64,000 bases of DNA, from the NCBI RefSeq assembly GCF_004339765.1, contig NZ_SMGO01000001.1:124001-188000 (forward strand). The letters are read 5' to 3'. How positions within the stretch are numbered: the stretch's first letter is position 1; each line of letters opens with the position of its first letter. The DNA is from Albibacterium bauzanense (GTDB taxonomy: Bacteria > Bacteroidota > Bacteroidia > Sphingobacteriales > Sphingobacteriaceae). The notes beneath the pieces are model-generated. The model was not told the DNA's origin and did not search any database. It saw only the letters and a program-made list of their open reading frames with translations. The position numbers and the translations under genes are program-made. Below, in pieces: positions 28,869-37,336 of this stretch.

Positions 28869-28980
28869 ATCAACGTCCTTGATAGAAGATTTGCAAATTT
28901 AAGAAAAATAGGGCTAAAAACAGCAGTTTTATGCGATTTTTAACGAAAAACAGCATCAAATCAGGTAAAAACGTGAAAAT

Positions 28981-31221
28981 CTATTTTTGATATCGCCTAT
29001 ACATTTTAGAAATGCGGAGCATTACTGCTAAAATATCCCGACTCTGTAAAAAGATATTAGTTTGTAAAATAGCTTGTTTTGTACTGAGATTTCTTTGTTG
29101 AATTTCTGAAATCTGACGATCTAAATGAGAGTTAATAAATTCTCTTAGTTCATCTCTGCTTTTTCTAACAACATCGTAGTCGATGGCTTGCGGATTACTT
29201 AAGCTTTCTATGATCAACTTAAAGAAGACTTCCATTTTACTATTTAGCTTCTCCACTGTTTTTATAAAGCTTTTTTGTGGTGCTTGATGCAGGTTATTAA
29301 TGTATTCAAGGCTTTCTTCACTTAAGAATTTAGCCGATTGAATCATGTCTTGCAATAAATCAGTGCTATAAAGAATTACTTCAGCAGTTTCTTTGTCGGT
29401 TGTCTGAAGTTCTTTAATGTATTTTATACTTTTTGTACGTATTTTAAAACCGTATTGCACCATCTCATCCATATCGGCATTTACCTTTTTTAATTGAGAG
29501 GTATTATTCGCATTAAGCGATGTAATGGTGCTATGATAGTTTTGATAAACTTCAATTAATACATTGTTTACCATCCGTTTATTTCTTTCAAATAAGTCTA
29601 AATCGGATGCTTCAAGTACGGTGAATTTCCCTTTTAATTTTTGGGCTTTCTTTTCCTTTTGTGCAAACTTAATGTGAGAAAATATAATGTAAACTAAGGT
29701 AATCAAGATTAAAATAAATGTACCCGTTATCTCTCCTTTATATAGAATTAAAGCAAATAAACCAGCAACTACAAAGGCAATAACGGCTGTGATAAACCAG
29801 CCCCCAATAACACTCAATACTCCGGCAACACGGTATACGGCAGATTCTCTACCCCATGCACGATCGGCTAGAGAACTTCCCATTGCTACCATAAAAGTTA
29901 CATAGGTGGTTGATAGAGGAAGTTTCATGGAGGTTGCCCATGCAATAATAATACTTGCTATAATTAGATTAGAGGAGGCTCTTACTAAATCAAATGCAGC
30001 TGAATCTTCTCCCTGTACATTGGTAGCTTTTTGAATTTTACTTTTCTCAAGATTTAAGCGGTAGTTTTTATAGGTATTGCGCGGTAAGAATACAGATACC
30101 AGGTTTCCGAGCATAATAGAAGATTTTACAATGCTTCTTGAAACTGCATTTGCTTTAAATCGTTCTTCGCCTTCATCTTGTCTTCCTAAATTAACCTCTG
30201 TTTCTGTTACTTTTTTAGCTTTCGCATTGAACCAGATCGTTAAAGACATAATTACTCCTGCAAGGAGCAGCATAAAATTAGGTACTATAACATCGTCGCT
30301 GGCTAAATAGGTTTGGTAGAGTTCGTTAGCAGGAACACCACTCGCTGCCCAGTTCTGGAAGGCTAAATAACCTGTAATAGGAACCCCGATAAAATTAACC
30401 AGATCATTTCCTGCAAAAGCCATCGCTAGTGCAAATGTTCCTGCCAAAACTACAATCTTTAATGGGTTTACCTTAGCATAATGTTGTAATAAGAAGCAAA
30501 TTAAAACAATTATTATAAATATAATAGCTAAGAGGAAGGCAATGTTATCATTTACCCATGTAACGCTATCGGGACTAAAGAGAGTTGTGCCTTTTAATCC
30601 TTTTATTAATAAAAAGTAAACGATGGATGTGATTCCGAAGCCTGCGAAAAGTGCTCCGAATTGTTTTAAACGATTGGCATATTCGAATGTAAATAGCTGT
30701 CGGAATAGATATTGAAATACAACACCACAGGTAAAAGCAATAAATACCGATAGAAATATCCCTGTTATAATGGAGATGGTACTTTCGAAGTTAATGTATT
30801 TGAAAGCATCTGCTATATTGTCATTTTGCTCGATAGAGAATAGGATACCTACTACAGTGGCTGCACCCAATAATTCGAAAACAATGGAAACGGTAGTAGA
30901 AGTTGGAAGGCCGAGTGAATTAAAGATATCTAATAAGATAATATCAGTTAGCATAACAGCTAGAAATACCCACATAATCTTATCGAAAGTGAAATATTCC
31001 GGATGAAATATCCCTTTTCGGGCAATTTCCATAATTCCACTCGAGAAAAAGGAGCCTAGTAAGATACCGACAATGGCAGTTATAATAATTACACGATAAG
31101 GAGCGGCTTTTGAACCAATAGCAGAGTTTAAGAAGTTAACTGCGTCATTACTTACTCCAACAATTAAATCTGAAATAGCAAGTATGAATAGGATAACTAC
31201 TAGAAATATTATAAAAGTCAT
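28981..31221 (-). CDS. Inorganic phosphate transporter, PiT family with PhoU-like tail
   Basis: 746 residues. The first half and middle contain about 12 hydrophobic helices with the two PiT repeats: GVSNDAVNFLNSAIGSKAA and a second half motif FAGNDLVNFIGVPI, each with the conserved GxNDxxN-type core. From about residue 540 a soluble helical domain (HSTITSLNANNTSQLKKVN and following) resembles PhoU-type helical bundles. It should import phosphate with a cation. A TACCTTTG -7 box is seen upstream on the minus strand. Long PiT proteins with such tails are usual in Bacteroidota. Confidence 0.9.
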   Translation of the reverse strand: MTFIIFLVVILFILAISDLIVGVSNDAVNFLNSAIGSKAAPYRVIIITAIVGILLGSFFSSGIMEIARKGIFHPEYFTFDKIMWVFLAVMLTDIILLDIFNSLGLPTSTTVSIVFELLGAATVVGILFSIEQNDNIADAFKYINFESTISIITGIFLSVFIAFTCGVVFQYLFRQLFTFEYANRLKQFGALFAGFGITSIVYFLLIKGLKGTTLFSPDSVTWVNDNIAFLLAIIFIIIVLICFLLQHYAKVNPLKIVVLAGTFALAMAFAGNDLVNFIGVPITGYLAFQNWAASGVPANELYQTYLASDDVIVPNFMLLLAGVIMSLTIWFNAKAKKVTETEVNLGRQDEGEERFKANAVSRSIVKSSIMLGNLVSVFLPRNTYKNYRLNLEKSKIQKATNVQGEDSAAFDLVRASSNLIIASIIIAWATSMKLPLSTTYVTFMVAMGSSLADRAWGRESAVYRVAGVLSVIGGWFITAVIAFVVAGLFALILYKGEITGTFILILITLVYIIFSHIKFAQKEKKAQKLKGKFTVLEASDLDLFERNKRMVNNVLIEVYQNYHSTITSLNANNTSQLKKVNADMDEMVQYGFKIRTKSIKYIKELQTTDKETAEVILYSTDLLQDMIQSAKFLSEESLEYINNLHQAPQKSFIKTVEKLNSKMEVFFKLIIESLSNPQAIDYDVVRKSRDELREFINSHLDRQISEIQQRNLSTKQAILQTNIFLQSRDILAVMLRISKMYRRYQK

Positions 31222-31316
31222 TCGGTGTGATTTTGTTTACAGAGAAGCTTGAAAAATATTAAATGATTATAGAGTTATAAAGTTAATTTAATATTAGATG
31301 ACCATTATTATCGCGA

Positions 31317-31324
31317 CAAAGGTA
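31317..31324 (-). promoter_or_regulatory. Candidate -7 box for the PiT gene
   Basis: Minus-strand TACCTTTG matches TAnnTTTG, 95 bases before the ATG. No -33 TTG identified. Confidence 0.4.
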
Positions 31325-31360
31325 GTTAATTGAATTGTATTTGAATAAAAGTTATTTAGG

Positions 31361-32074
31361 TTAAATCAGTTGTAAAACGAATTGAAATAACAATGCAATG
31401 GAAATGGCTGTGCCAAAGCTAATAAGTGTGCCGATAAGGACATATTCTGTGAGCTTTCGCTCCTTAGATGCCTTTAAATCACCAAACCGGAAAACCGATT
31501 TAGCAGTTATTAAGAAACCAACGGCTTCCCAATGATTGGTAATAATGAATGTAAATACCAACAGGCGCTCCAGGTACCCAATGTATTGACCGGCATCTTC
31601 TAATGAATCATTTTCTTTATCCTCGGTATTGGGTGTCCATTTTGAAATAAATATTTTAATGGCGATCGATAATGGCTGAGTAAGTATAAACAGGGTAGTG
31701 GCCCAAAGCAATATGTAATTCGGATTGATTGAAATTACATTCAGAGGATGTATTTCATAATAATACCAAACAATAAACAGAACTAAAAGATGTAAGAACT
31801 GATCGGCAAAGAAAAGAAGTCGTTTGTATTTTTGCTGCTGTAAATAAAGCTTAATGCTATCTATTAGCAGGTGGCTGGCTGTAATGGCTGTTGCCCAAGG
31901 CCAAAAACTCCAATCCCAGATTAAGAGCATGGTTAGAGCAAAATGGATAAAAACATGGAGATAAAGTTGATAGGCTTTCGCCTTTCCAAGTTCCTTTGCT
32001 TTGACCCATTTGCTTGATTGGAATAGGAAATCGCCCAAAAAGTGAGCAAGTATCAATTTGAGAAGTAATGTCAT
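31361..32074 (-). CDS. DUF3307 membrane protein, partner of SatD
   Basis: 237 residues with about seven hydrophobic segments. His and Asp residues recur inside or at the ends of the helices: LILAHFLGDFLFQ, LHVFIHFAL, ASHLLIDSIK and FFADQFLHLL, a pattern suggesting a membrane-embedded metal site (inference). This is the DUF3307 family, whose activity is not established. The start overlaps the SatD-like gene by 4 bp. The obligatory-looking pairing with SatD is recurrent in bacteria as far as I recall, and suggests a regulator/effector unit. Confidence 0.8.
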   Translation of the reverse strand: MTLLLKLILAHFLGDFLFQSSKWVKAKELGKAKAYQLYLHVFIHFALTMLLIWDWSFWPWATAITASHLLIDSIKLYLQQQKYKRLLFFADQFLHLLVLFIVWYYYEIHPLNVISINPNYILLWATTLFILTQPLSIAIKIFISKWTPNTEDKENDSLEDAGQYIGYLERLLVFTFIITNHWEAVGFLITAKSVFRFGDLKASKERKLTEYVLIGTLISFGTAISIALLFQFVLQLI

Positions 32075-32682
32075 AAATTTCTTTTTAATTTAAGCTGATA
32101 TACTTGAATCATTTCTGATATCTCCTCGAAAGCAGCTCGCTTTAAACGACTGCTAACGGCATTTTGTTTAATTCCAATAATACTGCCTAGTTCTGATTGT
32201 GCTTTATTGGGGTTCTCTAAAGAGGTTTTAATCATTTCTGCAGCGCTTTCTGTCCAATGATCCATAATTAACAGAGCAAGTTTTAAAAACAGATTAACAT
32301 CTAGGTCGAATTGGGGCCAATCTGACCGGAGTGCAAGATTTAGCTTTTCCTTTTTTAATCCTTCAAATCTTTCTCCTGAGTAAATAAAGGCAGTACCGTT
32401 TGCTTCAGTAACATTATTGGACGCATGCTTTACGTTACCTATGCCAATAGCCATGCGTACATCCAGCGATTTGATGGTTTTAATTGCTGCCTTAATTTGA
32501 ATGGCGATGGTTAAAGCAAGGAGAGGGTCTTTTATAAATAGCTGGAAGCTATCTCCTCTGTATATTTCCCATTCTTTGGGCGTTGAACCTGCTTTATTTA
32601 AAACGTCTTTTAAAACGGGAAGCCAGATTTTAGGATCCACTTTTGTGGAATTAATGATGTCACCGGTTATTACTGCATGCAT
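32071..32682 (-). CDS. SatD-family protein, class III cyclase-like N-domain plus HTH
   Basis: 203 residues. The N-terminal domain starts MHAVITGDIINST with Asp8 and has a second Asp (D44) in IYRGDSFQLFI, positions that by eye match the two metal-binding Asp residues of class III nucleotide cyclases; a late ...SGERFEGL segment could be the Arg of the usual NxxxR pair, but the Asn is not evident. Residues about 155-195 form a helix-turn-helix (AQSELGSIIGIKQNAVSSRLKRA). SatD proteins are named from streptococcal acid tolerance; biochemical activity is unknown. The cyclase resemblance is my inference. Confidence 0.75.
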   Translation of the reverse strand: MHAVITGDIINSTKVDPKIWLPVLKDVLNKAGSTPKEWEIYRGDSFQLFIKDPLLALTIAIQIKAAIKTIKSLDVRMAIGIGNVKHASNNVTEANGTAFIYSGERFEGLKKEKLNLALRSDWPQFDLDVNLFLKLALLIMDHWTESAAEMIKTSLENPNKAQSELGSIIGIKQNAVSSRLKRAAFEEISEMIQVYQLKLKRNL

Positions 32683-32783
32683 CTTAATAAAATTTTATAT
32701 AAATATATCACATTTTTAAATGATAATTCAAAATATCACACATTTTGTGGATAATTATTTAGTTGAAAGATAAATAATGCTAT

Positions 32784-32814
32784 TTGTATTTATTAAAATT
32801 ATTCTTCATATTTG
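32784..32814 (+). promoter_or_regulatory. Promoter of the trp operon
   Basis: TTG (32784-32786), 20-base spacer, CATATTTG (32807-32814; 7 of 8 to TAnnTTTG). Expected start near 32820, only a few bases before the leader-peptide ATG. Confidence 0.6.
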
Positions 32815-32825
32815 ACATGAATTAA

Positions 32826-32873
32826 ATGAATAGAAAATTATCATATTTCAGCTGGTGGTGGCACAAAGGATAA
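32826..32873 (+). CDS. trpL: trp operon leader peptide
   Basis: A 15-codon ORF encoding MNRKLSYFSWWWHKG, with three consecutive Trp codons (32853-32861) followed by four codons and TAA. CACAAAGG (32862-32869) can pair with CCTCTGTG (32874-32881), and CCTC (32874-32877) alternatively with GAGG (32919-32922), which is part of the terminator stem. These are the 1:2, 2:3 and 3:4 elements of classical attenuation: stalling on Trp codons would free segment 2 and stop the terminator from forming. The frame is directly visible; the mechanism is by analogy with enterobacterial trpL. Confidence 0.85.
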   Translation: MNRKLSYFSWWWHKG

Positions 32874-32919
32874 CCTCTGTGGCATGACTCGTATATAAAA
32901 TATTTTTTAACAATAATTG

Positions 32920-32949
32920 AGGCTTGTCTATAAAAGACAAGCCTTTTTT
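32920..32949 (+). terminator. trp attenuator (intrinsic terminator)
   Basis: AGGCTTGTCT-ATAAA-AGACAAGCCT, a perfect 10-bp stem running into six T's, ending 11 bases before the trpD ATG and after trpL. Confidence 0.92.
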
Positions 32950-32960
32950 CGTAATTTGAA

Positions 32961-33950
32961 ATGAAGAAAATCTTATCACACCTTTTTGAGCATAAAAGCT
33001 TTACACGTAAAGAAGCTCATGAAATACTGACAAATATTGCGACTGGCAAGTATAATAGTTCGCAGATTGCGTCTTTTATGACAGCTTACAGTATGCGTGC
33101 AATTCGTGAAGAAGAGCTGGAGGGCTTTCGTGACTCAATGTTTGATTTGAGTGTAAAGCGTGATTATCGTGATTATAAACTGATTGATTTGTGCGGTACA
33201 GGAGGGGATGGGAAAAATACATTCAACATATCAACATTGGCTTCATTTATTGTTGCTGGTGCTGGACATAAGGTTGCGAAACATGGTAATTATGGTGTGT
33301 CATCAGGATGTGGATCTTCTAATGTGATGGAATACCTGGGTTATCAGTTTAGTAATGATCAGGATGAGATTTATCGCTCCTTGGATGAAGCAAATATTTG
33401 TTTTCTTCATGCACCTCTTTTCCATCCGGCTATGAAAACAGTAGCTCCAATTCGTCGTGAATTAGGAATTAAAACATTCTTCAATATGCTGGGTCCGCTA
33501 ATTAACCCTGCAAATCCTCATTATCAATCTGTAGGAGTATTCAGTCTGGAGTTAGCACGTTTATACGCCTATATTTATCAAAAAACAGATAAGCAATTCA
33601 GCATTATTCATGCTTTAGATGGCTATGATGAAGTTTCTTTAACAGGTAGCTTTAAAGTTATTAATAACGGTGCTGAACAAATAACGACCTTAAAAGAGCT
33701 TGGTTTTGAAGCAATCAATCCCAAAGATATTAGAGGTGGTGATACAGTGGAAGAGGCCGCTGGTATATTTAAAACAATCTTACATAATGAAGGGAATGAT
33801 GTGCAAAATAGGGTAGTATTAGCAAATGCAGCCATCGCTATTCATACTATTAAACCTGAAGCATCGTTTCACGAATGTTTCCTTGAGGCTGAAGAATCTC
33901 TGTTAAGCGGAATGGCTTTAAAAAGCTTTAAGACTTTATTGAAATTATGA
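32961..33950 (+). CDS. trpD: Anthranilate phosphoribosyltransferase
   Basis: 329 residues. The PRPP/metal motif GTGGDGKNTFNIST around residue 80 and the glycine-rich AKHGNYGVSSGCGSSNVMEYLG are diagnostic; a later block FFNMLGPLINPA completes the family pattern. It transfers phosphoribosyl to anthranilate. It is the first structural gene behind the trp attenuator; trpE and trpG, usually upstream, are absent here. The stop overlaps the trpF start by 4 bp. Confidence 0.96.
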   Translation: MKKILSHLFEHKSFTRKEAHEILTNIATGKYNSSQIASFMTAYSMRAIREEELEGFRDSMFDLSVKRDYRDYKLIDLCGTGGDGKNTFNISTLASFIVAGAGHKVAKHGNYGVSSGCGSSNVMEYLGYQFSNDQDEIYRSLDEANICFLHAPLFHPAMKTVAPIRRELGIKTFFNMLGPLINPANPHYQSVGVFSLELARLYAYIYQKTDKQFSIIHALDGYDEVSLTGSFKVINNGAEQITTLKELGFEAINPKDIRGGDTVEEAAGIFKTILHNEGNDVQNRVVLANAAIAIHTIKPEASFHECFLEAEESLLSGMALKSFKTLLKL

Positions 33951-34570
33951 GACCGTTACCAGTCATAAAGATATGTGGATTGAGGGAGCCTTCTAATATT
34001 AAAGAAGTTCTTTCATTGGATCCTCAATATATAGGCTTTGTTTTTTATCCTTCTTCTTCAAGGTTTGTTGGAGAATTGGATATTGAATATATTAAAGGGT
34101 TAAAAGACGTTAAGAAGACCGCAGTATTTGTAAATGCATCTCTAGAAGAAATTGTTACGGTCGTTAATAAATATCAATTTGATGCGATTCAATTGCATGG
34201 GCATGAGAGTGTAGCATTTTGTAAAGATGTAAAAGAGAGTACAGGCTTAGAGATTATTAAAGCTTTTGGAATAGACTCTGAATTTGATTTTAATCAATTA
34301 GAGCCTTATTTGTTGGTTGCAGATTATTTCTTATTTGATACAAAAACATCCATATATGGTGGTTCAGGACGTGTGTTTAACTGGGATGTTCTGAAAAGAT
34401 ACCCATTTGATAAGCGCTATTTCTTAAGTGGTGGTATTGATCTTGATAATTTTCAGGATGCATATACATTTGAAGATGAGCGCTTATATGCAATCGACTT
34501 AAACTCTCGCTTTGAGTCTTCTCCAGGAATTAAAAATATACTATTATTAAAACAAGCATTAAAAAAATAA
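33947..34570 (+). CDS. trpF: Phosphoribosylanthranilate isomerase
   Basis: 207 residues. TIM-barrel with VIKICGLREPSNI at the N-terminus (catalytic Cys), FDAIQLHGHE in the middle and the C-terminal phosphate site with FLSGGIDLDN and AIDLNSRFESSPGIK, where the usual VDVSSGVE is replaced by a similar segment. It acts after TrpD. A separate trpF, not fused to trpC, is found here, and no trpC is nearby. Confidence 0.93.
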   Translation: MRPLPVIKICGLREPSNIKEVLSLDPQYIGFVFYPSSSRFVGELDIEYIKGLKDVKKTAVFVNASLEEIVTVVNKYQFDAIQLHGHESVAFCKDVKESTGLEIIKAFGIDSEFDFNQLEPYLLVADYFLFDTKTSIYGGSGRVFNWDVLKRYPFDKRYFLSGGIDLDNFQDAYTFEDERLYAIDLNSRFESSPGIKNILLLKQALKK

Positions 34571-34573
34571 ATA

Positions 34574-35755
34574 ATGAGTAAATATCAAGTAAATGAAAAG
34601 GGTTATTATGGCAAATTTGGAGGTGCCTATATTCCTGAAATGCTTTATCCGAATGTTGAAGAGCTAAGACAAGAATATTTGAAGATCATGAATGATCCTG
34701 ATTTTCAAGCCGAATTTGATCAGCTGATGCGTGATTATGTGGGCAGGCCTTCACCTTTGTATTTGGCCGAACGTTTATCTGAACGATATGGTGCAAATGT
34801 TTATCTTAAACGAGAGGACTTAAACCATACTGGTGCACATAAAATCAATAATACAATTGGCCAGATTCTATTGGCTCAGCGTCTTGGAAAGAAGAGAATT
34901 ATTGCTGAAACTGGTGCTGGGCAACATGGTGTAGCAACAGCAACTGTTTGTGCCTTAAAAGGCTTGGAATGTGTGGTTTACATGGGTGCCATAGATATTA
35001 AGCGACAAGCTCCTAATGTGGCAAGAATGAAAATGATGGGTGCCACGGTAGTTGCTGCAGAATCAGGAAGTAAAACCTTAAAAGATGCTACAAATGAGGC
35101 CTTACGTGATTGGATCAATAATCCGGTTGATACTCATTATATTATAGGATCTGTAGTCGGACCGCATCCTTATCCGGATATGGTAGCTCGATTCCAGTCC
35201 ATTATATCTTCTGAAGCGAAACAACAATTATTGGATAAGAAAGGTAAATTACCAGATTATGTAATGGCTTGTGTGGGTGGTGGCAGTAATGCTATTGGTA
35301 TGTTTTATCATTTCCTGGAAGATGAAAGTGTTCAATTAATTGCTGCTGAAGCTGCTGGTAAGGGAATTCGCAGTGGTCATTCGGCCGCAACTTCGGTTTT
35401 AGGTAAAGAAGGTGTATTGCATGGAAGTCGTACCATATTAATGCAAACTCCCGATGGTCAGGTTATCGAGCCTTATTCTATCTCGGCAGGCTTAGATTAT
35501 CCTGGTATAGGTCCACAGCACGCTTTTTTGCATGAAAACAAGCGTGTAAAATATGTGAGTATTACTGATGATGAAGCCATGCAGGCAGGTTTATTATTAA
35601 CACGCCTGGAGGGAATTATTCCTGCTATAGAGAGTGCACATGCTTTAGCCCAATTGGAGAAAATGAAATTTGAAAAGGATGATGATATTATTCTTTGTCT
35701 TTCTGGACGTGGGGATAAGGATTTGGATAATTATATGAATTACTTTTCTTTTTAA
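34574..35755 (+). CDS. trpB: Tryptophan synthase beta chain
   Basis: 393 residues. The PLP lysine is in [27 protein letters not shown] and the phosphate loop [10 protein letters not shown] follow, all canonical. It condenses indole with serine and forms the alpha2beta2 complex with TrpA, encoded 22 bp downstream. It follows trpF after 3 bp. Confidence 0.97.
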   Translation: MSKYQVNEKGYYGKFGGAYIPEMLYPNVEELRQEYLKIMNDPDFQAEFDQLMRDYVGRPSPLYLAERLSERYGANVYLKREDLNHTGAHKINNTIGQILLAQRLGKKRIIAETGAGQHGVATATVCALKGLECVVYMGAIDIKRQAPNVARMKMMGATVVAAESGSKTLKDATNEALRDWINNPVDTHYIIGSVVGPHPYPDMVARFQSIISSEAKQQLLDKKGKLPDYVMACVGGGSNAIGMFYHFLEDESVQLIAAEAAGKGIRSGHSAATSVLGKEGVLHGSRTILMQTPDGQVIEPYSISAGLDYPGIGPQHAFLHENKRVKYVSITDDEAMQAGLLLTRLEGIIPAIESAHALAQLEKMKFEKDDDIILCLSGRGDKDLDNYMNYFSF

Positions 35756-35777
35756 TTTATTATAGCTTAACAATAAC

Positions 35778-36554
35778 ATGAATAGATTAGCACAATTATT
35801 TAATAATAAGAAAGATAAAAATATATTATCGATATATTTTACGGCAGGATATCCTCATTTGAACAATACGCTTGACATAGCAGAAGGACTTGAAAAGGCA
35901 GGAGCCGACTTTTTGGAAATAGGATTTCCTTATTCAGATCCTTTGGCTGATGGCCCTGTAATTCAACATAGTTCTCAAGTTGCTCTACAAAACGGAATGA
36001 CCTTAGAAGTTCTTTTTGAGCAATTGAAAGAACTTCGTAAACGTGTTTCTATCCCTGTTTATCTGATGGGTTATTTCAATACTGTTTATCAATATGGGGT
36101 AGAGCGTTTTTGCAAATCATGTGCTGAAGTAGGAGTAGATGGTGCAATTATTCCAGATTTGCCGATGTATGAGTATGAGGAATTATACGAGGATATTTTT
36201 AAAAGCAATGGAATCAGTAATGTTTTTCTGGTAAGCCCTCAAACTACTGATGATCGGGTTCGTAAGATCGACTCTTTGAGTACAGACTTCATTTACTTAT
36301 TGTCTTCTTCAGCAACAACAGGAAAAGATTTAAAAGTTTCTGACGAGCGCTTGAGTTATTTTCAGCGTATAAAGGCATTAAACTTAAATAACCGTATTGT
36401 TATTGGCTTTGGTATTTCCAATCATGATAACTTTAAACAAGCTGCAGGAGCTGCTGATGCGGCTATTATTGGAAGTGCGTTTGTAAGACAGTTAGAAAGT
36501 GATGATTATTTGCAGCGTATACCAGAGTTTATACGCAGTATTAAAGAAGGATAA
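35778..36554 (+). CDS. trpA: Tryptophan synthase alpha chain
   Basis: 258 residues. TIM barrel with the catalytic Glu in LEIGFPYSDPLADGP and the catalytic Asp in the same stretch, then IPDLPMYEYEE (where PDLP is usual), VSPQTTDDR and GFGISNHDN. It cleaves indole-glycerol phosphate to indole. It is the last gene of trpDFBA, followed by a strong hairpin. Confidence 0.96.
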   Translation: MNRLAQLFNNKKDKNILSIYFTAGYPHLNNTLDIAEGLEKAGADFLEIGFPYSDPLADGPVIQHSSQVALQNGMTLEVLFEQLKELRKRVSIPVYLMGYFNTVYQYGVERFCKSCAEVGVDGAIIPDLPMYEYEELYEDIFKSNGISNVFLVSPQTTDDRVRKIDSLSTDFIYLLSSSATTGKDLKVSDERLSYFQRIKALNLNNRIVIGFGISNHDNFKQAAGAADAAIIGSAFVRQLESDDYLQRIPEFIRSIKEG

Positions 36555-36558
36555 ATAA

Positions 36559-36593
36559 TATAAGCAAAGGTTCTTATTTAACCTTTGCTTATA
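36559..36593. terminator. Bidirectional terminator (trpA / TsaC)
   Basis: A perfect 14-bp stem TATAAGCAAAGGTT with its complement and a CTTATTT loop, between the convergent trpA and YrdC-family genes. Confidence 0.85.
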
Positions 36594-36602
36594 TATTGAA
36601 CT

Positions 36603-37223
36603 TTATAAATATAAGGCCAGATCACCTTCGCCTTGACGTATTACTTCGAATTCTCCGGTTGTACAATCAACTACAGTAGAGGGAATATTGTCTCCATAGC
36701 CTCCATCAATAACAACATCAACCAGGTCACTGTATTTCTCGTAGATCAATTCCGGATCTGTTGAATATTCAACAAGTTCATCATCGTCATGTATTGAGGC
36801 AGAAACAATAGGGTTTCCTAATTCTCTTACTATTTCACGAGCAATATTATTATCTGGAACACGGATACCTACTGTCTTTTTCTTTGAACTTAATAGCTTA
36901 GGTACTTGTCCGCTTGCATTGAATATAAAAGTAAATGGCCCAGGTAGTGATTTCTTTAACAAACGGAAGGTCACATTATCGAGGGGCTTGGTATATAAAG
37001 AAATAGAAGTTAAATCATTGCAAATAAAAGACAGGTTTGCTTTTTCAGGTTTTAACCCTCTAATCTGACAAACACGCTCTATTGCTTTCGGATTTGTTAT
37101 ATCGCATCCTATTCCATAAATAGTATCTGTAGGATAAATAATCACCCCACCTTTTCTTAAAATATCCACCACCTGAGATATGCTCTTCGGATTTGGATTT
37201 TCTTCGTAAATTTTAATAAACAT
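36603..37223 (-). CDS. L-threonylcarbamoyladenylate synthase (Sua5/YciO/YrdC family)
   Basis: 206 residues. The YrdC-type core is clear: GGVIIYPTDTIYGIGCD, then LKPEKANLSFICNDL, PGPFTFIF and VGIRVPDNNIAREI. It would make threonylcarbamoyl-AMP for the t6A37 modification of ANN-decoding tRNAs. The length fits a YrdC-only enzyme; a YciO-type paralogue of other function cannot be excluded. Single gene, convergent with trpA. Confidence 0.85.
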   Translation of the reverse strand: MFIKIYEENPNPKSISQVVDILRKGGVIIYPTDTIYGIGCDITNPKAIERVCQIRGLKPEKANLSFICNDLTSISLYTKPLDNVTFRLLKKSLPGPFTFIFNASGQVPKLLSSKKKTVGIRVPDNNIAREIVRELGNPIVSASIHDDDELVEYSTDPELIYEKYSDLVDVVIDGGYGDNIPSTVVDCTTGEFEVIRQGEGDLALYL

Positions 37224-37336
37224 TTTTATATATTTTACTATTACTCTAATGAATAACAGAGGGATATTAGTTTTGATTTCATTTATAAGAAATAATTCTG
37301 ATTAAGAACCTTTAAATGAAATGCTTTGTGCTGTGT

